64,000 nt of DNA from Calliopum simillimum (GCA_951812925.1 OX638370.1:105786897-105850896), one strand, 5' to 3'; shown: positions 10,711 to 24,371, numbered from the stretch's first letter. Program-made: numbers and translations. Notes: generated from the sequence alone by a model not told the origin.

Positions 10711-12495
10711 TTAATAAAAATGATTCTTGAACAAAATAATTGATTTATTTCATCACATAACAAAGAAGGGTGAGGGTGGGGAAGGGCGCGACAAAAAAAG
10801 TTCAATATTATGCGCTAAACTTTCGATGTATCAGATTTGCGCTTCATTGTTTTATTTGTATTTGTGCAGCGTTCGCATTTCAATCTTTCATTTCCGTTCT
10901 TTGTCAGATTTTTCCACAATGACTGAACAAAAGAAAGAGAAAAAGTTCAATTGAAAAGAGTGAAAAAATACAGAAAAAAAAGCAATGAAAACGACAGATA
11001 AGTTGCTTATCTGCTAATTACATTTTTCGCTCTCTATCTCATATCACTTCGCAGTGTATTTTTTTTGCTTTGATTTTTTTCCTTTTGCTGGCGTTCATTG
11101 TTATCTTGTGCACTTTTCTTCTTATTTCTAACTTATTTGTTTTTATTCATCCGTTACTGTTCACTTGTTTTTCTTCTTCGATACTTTAGTTGTTCCATTA
11201 TCCCGTTTAAACGCAACTTCTTCCGTTCGACGCTTTCGCATTTGGATTATCACTGAATGCCCTTAAGCTTTTTGGGTTTTTTTTTTTTTGCTTTTTATTT
11301 TTATCGAAGTAGCAGCGATAACTTTTATGTGAAAATCACTTTCAGTTCCAGTACCATAATGCCATTACACCCATCTATCTTCGTCATTGTTGGTGTTGCA
11401 GCAACATAGAATTTTTCGGTTTTCACTTCCGTTTCAGTTTCATTTTATACTTCGTTTCGGTTATTTAGTTAAATAGCATAGAAAATCGCCTTTCGCTCTT
11501 CACTTATGACTTTTAGTTTGTGTTATGTACTTTAAACATTTGTTTTAAATCAGCGCAAAACCCCAGATAATTCTATAATTTTGTAGGTCACAAAAAAGAG
11601 AAACTTAACATTTATAAAGAGTATTACTCAATTGTAGTGCGGTTCAATTGGCACTTATAATTTTAGCACACTCTGTTATTAACATTAACTTTAATAGTTA
11701 AAACTTTCAGCTTACTGCACTGCAATCAAACCAAGTCTGAATTGCTTATTGCGATATATGAATTTTTATAAGAGATTTTTAAACTTCTATATGGTGAATC
11801 GAGTTCCAGTTAGAATTCAACTTTGTGCGATACATAACTCATAGCAGAGCTTTCTCAATAATTTCTGCTATTTCGTTCATTTTTATACTATTATTCTCTT
11901 GATGTTTAAATTGTTTAAGTTGTAAGATAAAAATTCTCGTTAGAAGTAGATTTGAAGGAAATTCTGAATAAATCTATACACGTGATGCGGTTTGAGACAA
12001 CCTAATTGGCCAGAAGTCAAAATTTTGATTCAAACGGTTGAAGGACGAAATTCTGAATCAAATGATATCAAAACTACGCGTATATTCAGACTTGACAAAG
12101 TTATAGCATTTTGAATCCCTAAGTTGAAAAAATATATATATGTAATTATTTTTCAAGTTCGGAAATGTTCGGCTTAAAGTTTGTTAATAAACTCAACATC
12201 AACTCAAATTACATAAAAGTTAATCCTAACCCCACCTATTCAGCATTTGATGCAAAAAAACGCAAAACATGAAAAATTGACTAAGTCATATTTTGCACTG
12301 TATTAAAATTTTCACCTTGGCAAGTTTGTGTCTGTGCATTTTAACGACCCGGAAACAATACAATCGATTTTAATACAATTTTTACGGTATATGTATGTAT
12401 TATGTATCGATCAGTGAAAGGTTAACGTGTAGAAAAATGGGCTCTGCCATGCCTCTATTTGCAGTACCATGCCCAAAAACATAATCTATCTTCTA
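10711..12495. other. Gene-free stretch
   Basis: No recognisable coding or repeat structure was found. There are several poly-T tracts (e.g. around 11278-11290) and a TTC-rich portion. The ORFs present are short and unremarkable. Confidence 0.5.
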
Positions 12496-13122
12496 TCTAT
12501 ATATATAAAAATGAAATGGTGTCCGTATGTAGCTTATGAACGCGGAAACTACAAGGCCGATTTACATAATTTTTTTTTTTTAAATTGTTTGTTGTGGTCT
12601 GTAGAAGGTTCTTAAGGGGATGGGATGCCACTGAGGGGAACGGGAGTTGCACCCCACATACGAAAAAAATACAAAGAATGCTATATCTCTACAGTTATAC
12701 AAGTTATGATTATGAAAGTTGATGAACTTACGCATAATGTGCATATCTACCATTCACCATGCAAAACTTGGGGGATATTGGGTGTAGGAGAGTTGCATCC
12801 ACTTTTTAAAAATACACAAAATCCTATATTTCTTCACATATCGCAGATATCGTTATAAAACTTGGTACATACATGAATATTCTATCTACCATTTACTTTG
12901 AAAAACTTGCTCGGGGGGGGTGAGAAGGGGGAGTTGCACCCTTCATACAAAAAATATATAAAATGCTATATCTCTGTACCTTTGGGAACAATGATTACAA
13001 AAGTTGATACATGGATCTTTAAAAATCTTGATGATTGGAAGAGAGGGACGATGGAGATGGATGGGACTTCGTACGTAAGAGCATTGGGAATGGGCGAACG
13101 AAGTCGCAACCAGGCCAGCTAG
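12496..13122 (+). mobile_element. Helitron-like non-autonomous element
   Basis: The start TCTATATATATAAAAATGAA and the end GGCCAGCTAG followed by T match Helitron-type termini, as in many insect non-autonomous copies. The body contains repeated segments of the form TGCTATATCTCT...ATGATTA-AAAGTTGAT and GGAGTTGCACCC (about 12643, 12789, 12931), so it has internal duplication. The 74-94 aa ORFs inside are not conserved with anything I recognise. Related elements occur at 13123-14138 and 46617-47159. Confidence 0.6.
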
Positions 13123-14138
13123 TTCTTCATATCTCTCTGAAACAAATTCACTCAGATGAATGATGCTTAATATTGAACTACAGTACACTGGAGAAAATAA
13201 CTCCAGTGGAAAAGTGAGCGGTGCCACTCCTCCTAAAAATGAAACTAGTCATTTCTCTGAAACTATTTGACGCATATAAATGAGATTTGGTACAAATGAA
13301 AAAGACACATGGACAATCAACACAGACGACATCATTGAGGAGGAAAAATTAATGGGGGTCTGTGAACATTTTTTTCTTTTCCCGGCAATGAGAAATTTTT
13401 TATGTTTTTATCAAAATTTTGTATGGGAACCCCCTTAAGGAGTGGAAAAAATGGGGTAGTATGTTTAAAAAAAATATCGGAGAGGAAAAGTCAATGGGGG
13501 TCGGTGAAAATTTTTCCTCTCCCGGCAATGAGGAATTTTTTTCATATTTTTTTTCAAAATTTTATATGGGAGGCCCCTTAATTAGTGGAAAACAGGGCAA
13601 ACAGAGAAAATTAATGAAGATGAAAAGTTAATAGGGGTCTGTGAACATTTTTCCCCTCTCACGGCGATGAGGAATTTTTTTGTACAGTTTTATTTTTTTA
13701 CGTTCACCCATTTTTTTTTAAATAAAAAATTTAAACAACAAAAATACCATCGTTTGCCCATTTTAAAAATAGTCTTAAAATTCGTCAAATTTATAAAAAA
13801 TTTTTTAGAAATTTTTTTAAAAAAATCGAAGAGTACAATCGTTCATAAAAATAGCGATTTAGATTTAAAAGTTGAAAATTTTATAAAAAATATATTTAAT
13901 AAAAATTTTTGATTTTTTTTATAAAAATTTCCTTAAAAAACAAAACTTTTAAAAAAAAAATTTCATGACTTGGTTCACTATTGACGGAGTTATGAGCTTT
14001 CCAAAAAACTACTAAATGTTGTTTTTGCAGCTTTTTTAGTTTTTTGAAAATGTATATCTCTGGATCATAATCATAACTAGCACTATAAGACAAAAAAGTT
14101 TCAAAAAAATCGGCGGAGGAGCCGCGTTAAACGGCTAG
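13123..14138 (+). mobile_element. Helitron-like element, abutting the previous copy
   Basis: The 3' end GAGCCGCGTTAAACGGCTAG then T includes a short GCCG/CGGC hairpin directly at a CTAG end, as expected of a Helitron terminus. The internal text ATTTCTCTGAAACTATTTGACGC is close to CATATCTCTGAAACTATTTAACCC in the element at 46617. Three units of about 140 bp (near 13345, 13485, 13625) share AATGGGGGTCTGTGAACATT and GGCAATGAGGAATTTTTT. The 5' end is not clear; the copy may be truncated by, or fused to, the upstream element. Confidence 0.5.
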
Positions 14139-14559
14139 TAGAAAATATGTCTCTAAACTTTATAGATACCTCATGTATAGAGTTGAGTTACATTTTCATA
14201 GCTTGACCTTATGAAATAGAAATAAAAATGAAATAGAAATAAAAATCCAATTACACATACGAGTATGTACTTACATAAATACGGCAAAAATGTAATGCCC
14301 CAAGAGAAACCAAATAAAAGAAACCAATGCCAACCAACTTCTTTAGGGTGCGCATGAATTAGACGCGCATGATTACAGCAATACATTTTTTTAGTAACAT
14401 CTTGGTCTTTCAGTATTTATCTTTTTAACATTGCCAATCGAGACATATTTTGCTTCCTTCGAGAGAAAATGTTTATACCGACCTTTAATGCTATCCATAT
14501 TAGAAAATTAAATTATTGACATAAATATAGGATATTGCACAAAGTAACAGCTCGAAAAA

Positions 14560-14806
14560 TAATCATCCTAATCACATAATTCGATTTCGATTGGAACTAA
14601 ATCGATTAGATATTTTGCAATCATATATTTTGATTTCCAGAATCGAAATTGAAAATTTTCCAAACAATATTGAAGTTGATGAGTAGGCTGATTTGATTTT
14701 GTTTGGAAAAATTTTCAATTTCGATTCTGGAAATCAAAATATATGATTGCAAAATATCTTTTCGATTTAGTTCCAATCGAAATCGAATAAAATGATAAGG
14801 GTGATT
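14560..14806. repeat. Nearly perfect long hairpin (inverted repeat)
   Basis: The arms 14579-14667 and 14699-14789 are reverse complements over about 88 bp with two substitutions and one indel. Weaker pairing extends outward to about 14560 and 14806. The loop is about 31 bp. Inner stem sequence includes TTGCAATCATATATTTTGAT. There is no coding sequence. Such a stem would fold into a long dsRNA if transcribed, or it may be a small foldback MITE. Its low divergence contrasts with most elements here. Confidence 0.9.
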
Positions 14807-15980
14807 AGTAAGTATATTTGTAAGAATTTCAAGATCTGACAATTTTGCACGCCAAGTACACTCCGTTCGCTGCCTAAGATACAAGAGTAAATGTAAATCA
14901 TCAGCAATAGAGCTTGGCAGATTTTAAAATGCGTACAAAATTGCCAAAGGCTACAATTCAAACACGCAGGACGAAAAAAACAAAATGAAAACTAAATCGT
15001 AGCAGAGTATATAGCAGAGAAACAGAGGAGGAGAGATGTGTTCCGAAGAAAAACTACAACATTAAGAGCAAACATGAATGAAATTTTAGAATTCATTGAA
15101 TTTTAAAACATAACAATAAAGCACTCAAGAGTTAGCAGCAGCATCAGATGAAGAGGAAGAGAAAAAGAACGACTGCATTAACGTATGCATGGTCGGTCCT
15201 AAGGAGAAGGAACGAATAGCGTTGCTGAAAAGTACCATGTAGCTGAAGAATTGTAAAACTTCTTAAGTAAGTTTCGTTGGAAAATTCCAATAGAAAACCA
15301 AAATCACACATATAGGACCTTCGTCATTGCCTTACAAGGACGATGACTACGATGAAGCGTCGTCGCACTTAATGGTGCACAGCAGTTTGAGAGTGACTGT
15401 GTAAATATACAAAATGCTGACTTCTATATGCAATATACATACATACATATGGAGAAAAAGAAAGAAGAAACATGTAGATGAAAAATAACAACTTGCAGCG
15501 GAAATGGTGCTCATAAAGTATTTTATGTTGGTCCTGCAGTTGCAGCCAGCTATAGTTGCCTTCTTCCTTCGATACTTTTATGCTTGGTATTCTTTGAACT
15601 CTCCTGTCGTCATCCTCGTCGTGCCTCAACAGTACATTGCGTTGTGCGCGGCGCAAGTGAATGAGCGTGCTGATTTATTGATTTCTTGTAGCGCATAATT
15701 TTCTTTCTTCAATTTAAAAAAAAAGATATTTCTTTTTATTCTGTTGACTTGAGATTTTTCCATCATCATTTATTTATTGTTTTTGTTACCTTTCACAGTG
15801 AAGTGGAGGATGATGAAAATTTGAATTTGTTTTCTAGATACTCTCGAGGTAAGCTTTCAAATAAAGGTCAGTTTTCCCCAACTTTTTTGTATTGAGACCA
15901 ACCGTCCCGGACTTTGCCCTCTCATCACGGACTAAAAATGATCCGGAAATATATCGGATAAGGGAAAAATCATAGGGAAA
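14807..15980. other. Gene-free stretch
   Basis: Mixed AT-rich sequence. Short ORFs on both strands around 15369-15698 overlap and look spurious. No repeat family was recognised. Confidence 0.5.
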
Positions 15981-15984
15981 AGAC

Positions 15985-16862
15985 TATGAACAATATTTTG
16001 TTGTCCATAGGCTACTATGGACAGATCATAGACCATAGATTATGGACCAAAGACAATAAAGGACATATCATTGATCATATATTATAGACCATAGACCATA
16101 AAGAACAGATCATAGATAATATATTATGAACCATTGACCATAAAGTACAGATCATAGACCATAAAGGACTGACCATAGATTTTGGACCATAAATTAAATC
16201 ATGTGTTATGGCTCATAGACCATACAGCACAGATCATAGACCATATATTATGGACAATAGATCATAAAAACAGATTGATCTTATATTATTGGTCATAGAC
16301 CATAAAAGACTGATCATAGACCATAGATCATAAATTACAGATCATATAAGTATTATGGTTCATATAACATACAAGGACAGATCATAGACCATATGTTATG
16401 GACCATAGGTCATAAATTACTGATCATAGATCATATATTATGGTTCATAGAACATAAAAAACAGATCATATACCATATATTATGCACCATAGACCATAAA
16501 TCATAGATAAAAGATCATATATTAACGACCATAGACCATAAAAAACAGATCGTAGACCATATATCAAGGACCATATACCATTAAGAACTGATCATAGACC
16601 ATAGTTCATGGACCATAGACCATAAATAACAGATCAAAGATCATATACTATGAACCAGAGACCATAAAGCACATATCATAGATCAAATATTATGGATCAT
16701 AGACCATAAAGGACAGATTGTTCATATATTATGAGCAATAAATAATAAAGGACAGATCGTAGACCATATATTATAGTCCGGAGACTATAAAGAACTGATC
16801 ATAGACAACAGATTTTGGACCATAGATCATAAAGTACAGGTCATAGACCATATATTTTGCTG
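15985..16862. repeat. Satellite-like tandem array, ~42-bp unit
   Basis: A degenerate array is built from the phrases GGACAGATCATAGACC, ATATATTATGGACCATAG and ACCATAAA, giving a unit of about 42 bp and roughly 20 copies. The unit contains internal near-dyads (CCATA/TATGG, GGACC/GGTC-like), so single strands can fold. Copies are diverged, with point changes in nearly every unit and some half-units. It is not a CRISPR array: there are no distinct spacers. Confidence 0.85.
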
Positions 16863-18747
16863 ACCCTTGGACACCTTTAAAAAATAATTTTTTTCGAGCA
16901 CTGAAAAAGGTCAGCTAATACTAATCCTTTTGCTGGACTTCTTCGAAAAAAAGAAAATTGTTCCTGCAATAAACGTTTCCGATTTATGAAATGTTAGATA
17001 CTCGCAACAATGTTTAGGAACAATTTTTTCCCGAAATTTATTGATGAATATAAACAAAGTTGTTTTCTCTCCATGTTGTAGACAATACACTGTGCATCAC
17101 CTCATAATAATGCAAGCAACGCGAACAATACGGAAATGGAAGTGGTTTTCACATGCATGATGACAACGGCACTACACATACATTCACACATCATACATAT
17201 ATGGAAAGTAAGCATGTGTCTGTGTGTGGGCAACATATGTACAGCTGCTGGTGGTACAGATTTTATTGTTATTGTTGTTGTTTTTGAGGTGATGACAATA
17301 TAAAATGTTGATTTTAATGCATGTTGTTGCCCGCTTAAAATTTTGTTCCATTGATATGAAATTGCGATTGCGTTGTTGTTGTTGCTGTTGCAATTTCTCT
17401 AATGAATACCAAACGTGTTGTTGTCGTAAACGATAATGTTGTTGTTATAGCTGCAGTTCATCGTTAGTTTTTGGCAAAAGTTCAATTTAGTGTGCATGCA
17501 GCGGAAAAGTGCAAAGGATGTGATTTTATTTCCTCATTTTTATATCCTTTTTTTTGTATCTTCTCTTTCTTTCTCTTGCTATCAGTGGCAACATCTCTGT
17601 ATGCACCTTCTTTGCTTTTTCATACGATGTGACGACTATCTCTTTTACACAATCACAACTTTCCTTTTCATTTTTGCTTTTTGGTGTTTTCAACACCCAA
17701 CATTTTATTGAGCAGCCGTTGCCGTTGCCACCGATGCTGCTTTTGTTATTTGGTGAAATGATTTTCATTTCTATGGATACAGTCGAAATTTCTGCAATAC
17801 TCTTCGATATTCGATATTTGGCAAAATGTAGTGAGAAATTGAGTTTCAACGGTTTTTGAAAGAAAGAATTTGTACTTGGTTTCTTAATATTGGTTTATAC
17901 TTAGGAACAAGGGCTACTTTATACTACTTTCATTTGAAATGCAGAAACTTTTGTTCTAGAAATCACCATTCTTCATAGCTTTGAGAAAAGTACCTTGAGA
18001 TATTGTCTTTGAAAAGTATGTCACAATTTCTGTTCAATTCATACAACTAGAAATTATTTCCTAGAATGACCTTTCGATATTTTAATTACATCCAAGACAA
18101 GTACTTTTTTTTCCATACGATATCATATTCCCTAATTTTTGCAATTTTTTCAGTGTATGTAAAAATAGCGCGCATTTCCATGCGGTTCACGTTGTTGTGG
18201 CGCATCCGGGAGTAGATAAATTCTAAAGATTTTAACTGATTTTTAAGTGCAGTTGTTGTTGTTATCATCATCATCATCAACATTGCTGCTGTTGTATTTG
18301 CTTATGTTATACATTTGAGAATAATCGCTGTCAATGTTGTTGTTGATGAACTTAACGAAATTAATAAATTTTGATGGAATGTGTAGGTGTCAATGTTGCA
18401 CTTAGGATTAAGGTAGCGGAAGATAACCATTAATTACTTATGTTTGTATACTTTCTTATTTTTGTTACATTTTTATGTGTTGTTCTTAAGTTCAAAGCAT
18501 TTTTGTCTTTGCTGAAATTTTTTCAGTGTTTATGCGAACACACATAGTCCCCAAAAGCTGGGAAAAATTCCCCGTAGTTGGCAACGCAATTCCGTTGCTT
18601 AACAAACAATGCCCCACTGCTCTTATTTTCTTTAACTTTTTCATTCGTTCATAAACCATCTTTGAAACAGCATTGGCTGCAGCACATAAAGTTATAAGTT
18701 TAATTCTCATACTGATTATAGTTTAATTGTAAAATCAACAAATTAAA
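16863..18747. other. Gene-free stretch rich in GTT/CAA and CAT repeats
   Basis: Trinucleotide runs (GTT about 17258-17285 and 17370-17393, CAT about 18256-18280) create the poly-Q and Met-rich ORFs seen here. Nothing supports a gene. The style is typical of non-coding DNA near large fly genes. Confidence 0.6.
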
Positions 18748-19690
18748 ATTATTTATTTTTTTTTATTTATTTTTTTTTATTTATTTTTTTTTTATTCTAT
18801 TAATAGGAGCATTTGCAGCATAATTTGTGCGAACCATATCCAAATGAAAAAGAAAATGATTACGCAAAACTCTCGAGGGAACATTGAATTGAATCAAACG
18901 CAACAACATCGGACAGTCAATAGAACCAACAACAATGTCATACACAAAAAGTAGAGACTTCGAGACTCTAAAGTCTTTAATCCTAACAATAGACAACGGG
19001 AATTATAAGGAGGTTAACCAGATTCAAAGTTTAACGAACGCAAGGCAAATCTAATAAAAGATTTCTGCACTTTTTCAATTCTTGTCTTATGTGAATCGTA
19101 AAAAGGAGACCATATAATAGCCGCATATTCTAATCTTGATCTTACCAGACTAGTATACAAAACTTTAAAAGTATAAGGGTCCTTTAAGGAGCCACTAATA
19201 CATCTAAGGAAAGCTAACATAGAATAAGCTTTTGGAATAATATATTCCAAGTGCGGACGAAAAGAAAAATTTGAGTCGAACACTACACCTAAGTCTTTAT
19301 ATTCACGAAGAGACGATAGTGGGAAATTAGAGAAACTATAAGACGATGAAATAAAATTATTGGATTTGGAAAATGGGACATAAACACAATTATTTAGATT
19401 TAAAAAGAGACCATTATTAACACACCAACTATGAAGTTTATTTAATTCACACTGGAGAATTTGGGAGTCATTACTATTTTTAATTTTCATGAATATCTTT
19501 AGATTATCCGCATAAAGTAAATATTTACACTCAACAAATAAAGACACAACATCATTAATAAAAATAATAAACAATAAAGGCCTAAGAATGCTACCCTGGG
19601 GAACTCCAGAAGTGGCACAAAATGGAAAAGACATAACATTGCCAAAAGCTACAACACAAATTAAAGTCTAATACTCAATAAAGAGTTAAT
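18748..19690 (-). pseudogene. LINE 3' part: reverse transcriptase fragment and tail
   Basis: On the minus strand, from 19634 down to 19014, an open frame of 206 aa shows non-LTR reverse transcriptase motifs: ATSGVPQGS, then LLFIIFINDV, then LLYADNLKIF where the catalytic YADD has become YADN. After it come the thumb-like part with YKDLGVVFDSNF and RIEKVQKSFIRFALR. A frameshift follows, and the frame resumes at 18996-18781 with DCPMLLRLIQFNVPSR and RTNYAANAP, the usual C-terminus of CR1/jockey-type LINEs. The 3' tail is an AAATAAAT-type repeat (18748-18800, seen as TTTATTT on the plus strand). The 5' end is truncated near 19690 and no endonuclease is present. The N of YADN and the shift make it inactive. 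The clade is CR1/jockey-like by motif only. Confidence 0.85.
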
Positions 19691-20364
19691 CATAACATTT
19701 GCACACCAAAACAAATTTGTTTTCTTTCGTGTAGCCGCTACCCATTGTGGGTTTTTTCCTGTTTTACATCACGTTGCTAAGCAGTTCCGAAGTCTTCGGA
19801 ATACTAACGATCGAACTATCTCAAGCAACGTACCGGCAAGTTGTTAATCTGCACAGCAACTCCTAAATAGATTTTTCGTCAAGAACAAGTACAAATTAAC
19901 CTTTGTCATTTCTGTCACATTTCCCACAAAAAAGAAGAATTCTCTCGTTCCTGGTTTATAGCTCAAGCCAGCGGCCAGAACATTCAATTTTCCGTAAATT
20001 TTTTTTTTTGAATACTTTAACTTATTATAACCGAGCTGTCGGAAAAGTGGTCTTAAAAACCTATAAAAACCGGAGACGATGGATTAAGATGTTCTTAAAA
20101 AAATTTTCTTTCCATGATTTAGTTATGACCTTTGTACAACAACAACAAAAACTGTCGATTTTCATAAAATATTCAAAATGAAGTTTGAAAATTTTACAGT
20201 AGGGCGAAATTTCAATAATACGTTACTTTAGGATATTTTAGCTAAATAACCAACGTGTAGCTGGTGCAAAGCTTGAAATATTATTTTTTCATTAACCTTA
20301 AAAAATTAAGATGAAAAATTTAAGATATTGAACGACTTATTCCGATCATTTTTGAGATCGTAAT
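19691..20364. other. Gene-free stretch
   Basis: No coding or repeat assignment. The 92-aa ORF at 19903-20181 has no recognisable motif. Confidence 0.5.
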
Positions 20365-20763
20365 TTTTATAAAAATAGGCAAACGAAATTCCTTTAGTCC
20401 CTTTTTTAATGCCTAAATCACATCATATTTGCTTGGTTTTCTTCTTGTTGGAAAAGTTGTGAGGAGGACCAGCGTATAGTATTTTTTTTTATTGTAAGTG
20501 GACGGTGCCACGCCCCTAAATGGAAAAAAGCTCTCACGGCTAAACCACTGTATAGATTTGCACGAAATTTGATGTGGACATGGGGTTAACATTAAGGAAC
20601 GACAATATGACTTAATGTTTTTAAGTCGGCTTTGCCCAACTCCTAAAGAGAAAACGCATAGACATTGTTACTGATGAGAATTCGTTTGCTTATGTTAACA
20701 GTTGAATGGTCTTTTTAAAGCCAAATCGAAATTGTAGAATTTTGGCCACAAAGCAAACTCTAG
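20365..20763 (+). mobile_element. Helitron-like element, short copy of the 7651-8654 family
   Basis: The 5' end reads TTTATAAAAATAGGCAAACG and the 3' end GGCCACAAAGCAAACTCTAG followed by T, matching the minus-strand ends of the copy at 7651-8654. It contains a single unit, with GGTGCCACGCCCCTAAATGG and CTCTCACGGCTAAACC, instead of five. Unit number is therefore variable within the family. No coding sequence. Confidence 0.65.
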
Positions 20764-23416
20764 TGAAATTAAAACCATAATAAGTCGAGATTTTGCATAA
20801 AACGGCTTTGAATGCCCTCTAACTTTTAAAAAATTCTAAAAAATGCTCAACTTATTTGCCTGACAATAGGTATTTCTCAGATTTTTTTTTTGAATCAGTC
20901 TAGTTTATATGATATTATTTTTTACGTTATATCAACTAGGGCTAAAGTTGACGCCCTTATTATTCTGTAATCTTTTTTTGGATTTTACTTTTAAGGCTAA
21001 TTATTTTTGTTATGACTATTTTGGTTGTTAGTTTTTACTCAAAAATCTGTATGCGGAAAATACTCGTAGTAAATTCTGTCGCATGTTCAACAATATTTTA
21101 CGACAGGATTACATACTGCAGAGCGGCGCACGACGACAACGGCTACAATGGCAAAGATGACTGTGGCTATGACTATCACGGTTACGTAAAATACTCTCAT
21201 AAAATTCTGTATTTCCAAAAGCAACTGCTCGTTTTGTAGAGTCCTTTCAGCTTAAATATTTACCTACCCTGTAGCATTTTGGGTCGTTTTTGATGGAGTG
21301 TTGAAAAAAGTAACTTGAGAAAAAAGAGAAAAAGTCTAATTTTACAAGAAAAATAAATTCTGAATTCAATATTTTTTTTTTTTATTTCCTAAGACAATAT
21401 TCTGGTAGGATTCCATAGAAAATATATCGAAAATCCATAAATACTGCAGTTTCTTAAAATATAAAAGTTCACTGCATAATTTCGAGATATGATTTGGATC
21501 CCTTTTCTCCCGCATGCCTGATTAATCAGCATGATTCTCAAGGATCTTTCTTTATTATTTCCCTCAAAGAAAATGTTTCGATCAACAATATAATTGAATT
21601 GAATCATTCATAGTTTTTTTTTTTTTTTTTTTTTTGCAATAGTCTAATTTCCAACTTTGCACACAAATATGGTAACAAACACTATAACGTACAGACATTT
21701 TAGTATACGAGTACAAAACACAAGAACGACTCCTGTTTATACCCCATACAACACGAATATGAAGCTCGTACGTCAAACAGATTGTGGTCTGTGAGTTTAA
21801 AATAAACCACAGCGCGAGCACAAATCGTTGCAAAGCTCAACCGGAAATGACGAAATATTATATGAGTGTCATTTTGTAGGATGACATCCTGTGACAAGCA
21901 ATACATACGAAACGCACACTATACACACTTGGAAAAAATACGTTATAGAGAATTTTTAAAAATTTACTTACTTGCTGTTTTTTTTATAGAAATACGAATT
22001 CAAGAATTAAGATTGGAAGATTTTTAAACAGAAATTTATATATCGGGTATTCTACGTGTACTGGATATAAAAAATATGTTGATGTATCCGATTTCAGTAA
22101 TTTTTGACTATGTTATAGATACCTATATATACCATGGATATAAATATGTACAAAAAGAAGTAAATTCCCGGTTTCTTAAAACTTGTTGTCGACGATCTAC
22201 CTTAATATTTCAAATTTCATCAATATCTGAAAAGAATTTGATGGTACTTAGAACCTCCTAAGAAAAAATAAGAACTTAAAAAAAAAGTAATAACTCGCAA
22301 AAATCATATTTTAGCTAAGTGAATTTGGACAAGATGTCGAGGCATTTTCCATACTTCAAAATGCCATTCCAAGGGCAATACCCTTTCTATGTTAGTTTTA
22401 GTTTGTACTGTGTTTGCGAACTTTCTCAATTTGTTTCTGCTATACACAACTAGTTGGCGCGGAATGTGATGGTTTGTGCATTTGCTTTATTTTTTTATAC
22501 TTACTCTTGATGCGTACTGTACTTTAATTTCTTGCAATGCTGCAACATTGCTTGGTTCAGTACCTACCTACCGAGCAGTTAATTTTTATATGATATTGTA
22601 TTCTTCAGATCTAAAATTTCTCTCAGTGCAGCTCACCTCTATAAATGGTTGGAGTTTTTGTGCTATATATTTTTATTGTTAAAAAATTCGCTTTTATTTT
22701 TTTTTGTGCCGCTTCTTTTTTTTTATTGAATTTCGTTTTTATAGTTTTATCATTTTATATGCATAAATTATTATTATTGAAATTTTTAGCGCCAGGTTTT
22801 TGCACTCCCGCTTTAAAGGTTAATTTATTGTCTTTTCTGTGCTTATCTCTTTTCCTGCACGTTTATTCGTGTGCAATATACATGAAGAGGTATTTGTACA
22901 CCATATATTCAATAACTACTCGTATGTCTGTATTTTATAATAAATATGATTGCATTTTTTTGATTTTTTGGGTTAAAAACAAAAACTAAATTTGTAATAT
23001 CTTGTAAAGACTTTAAGTTCCATCGGAATGTTTTTTGCTATTTGGAGTATCCCGCAGTGTTTTCATTTAATTTAAGCTATAAAATTGTGAAATTTATAAA
23101 AAAAAGACTGCCAGTAAAAAAACCAAAAAGCTTCTACGCAGTAACGTTTCCTTTTTAATGTTTTATTTAAATTTTTAAGGTTAAATGTAAAGAGCAAAAA
23201 AAAAAAAAATTTTTCCTCCAGCAAAAATAACAATTTGCATTGCCAAATGCTGCTGCCGCTGCTGTTGTTATGCTGATGCCATTACAGCTGCAACTGCTGT
23301 TGTTGTTCTCGCATTTGATGATGATCCTGCAATCGAGTCGATTTTGTTTATTTTTACTCTATCTTTTGCTTCATGCACTGTAGACCGGTTTGATTTTGTA
23401 TGAAGCAAAAAAAAAA
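20764..23416. other. Gene-free stretch
   Basis: AT-rich, with a poly-T run at about 21608-21636 and CTG/GTT runs near 23249-23305. ORFs up to 114 aa (22645-22989) are hydrophobic T-rich read-through without motifs. No element was recognised. Confidence 0.5.
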
Positions 23417-23698
23417 CATCCCGAAACCGACTCAAAAGTTAGATGGACCCTAAAAAACGATATCTGCATCATTTTTTTTTCATTCCGAAAAAAACCAATG
23501 GAACACTTTTGACCCATTTTGGCTAAAAAAAAACATGTTTTTTGGTCATAACTTTTTATACATGACAAAATGGATACCCGAGGGTGCTTTTTTGGTTTTC
23601 CTCGGAATGAAAAAAAAAAAAAAAAAAATTAAAAAAAAACAGATATCGGTTTTAAGAGTTTAAGAGTCCTTCTAACTGCTGATTCGGTTTTGGGATGA
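23417..23698. repeat. Foldback repeat, ~280 bp
   Basis: CATCCCGAAACCGA, AGTTAGA and ACGATATCTG on the left, with TTTTTTTTCATTCCGA, are answered on the right by CGGAATGAAAAAAAA, CAGATATCGGTTT and TTCGGTTTTGGGATG. The arms are imperfect and the middle is loose. It is probably a small foldback MITE. No coding sequence. Confidence 0.65.
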
Positions 23699-24371
23699 AT
23701 CTTAATTTCAACCCTATCTAATGCACAGTAGGGGGCAAGGAGTTTTCATAGCTTATCAACTTTGCTTCACACTTCATATATTATAATTAACTATTTCATA
23801 ATTTGTCACACACAAATATCAACTTAAGCTGATTTTGCAGAATCATTCATAGCTGCTTTACAAAGCATATTCGATGATTGCCATTATATTGCCTTGGTAT
23901 TCTATGACTAGATGACACTGATTACTGCTGTAAGAATTTGAACTTGCTATTATCATATTATTATTGTTGCATACTTTAAGGCTTATATTAAGTTCATGGA
24001 TGGTTCCCCAAAAAATGTACCATTTAATGTCCCGGGGCTCAAAATCATGTTCAGATTTAAAATTTGATATTTTCACTATTTAATACAAATACTCAACCAG
24101 AGCTTCTATACGAATTGTTTAGGAAAAAAAAAATTTTTAATATTTGACTATGAAATTATAACATGAAGTGTTAAAACGTTATTCTCCGTCTGGTCCCTAA
24201 CCTCTCTTAGTGCACCTAATTTGCATATTACGTTATTTCCAACAAAAATTTACGCGTCATTGTTTGCATATAAGTAAAACAATAAACAATTACAAAAGCT
24301 GTACACCAGTTTCAACTTTTTTGAAAAAAATGGCTATTTTCATTGTGATATTACTGTTTTTGCAACATTTT
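23699..24371. other. Gene-free stretch
   Basis: No coding sequence, repeat or terminal structure recognised. Confidence 0.45.

Noticed and set aside
15985..16862. Possible CRISPR array because of short regular repeats
   Set aside because: No unique spacers, eukaryotic context, and units diverge gradually as in a satellite.
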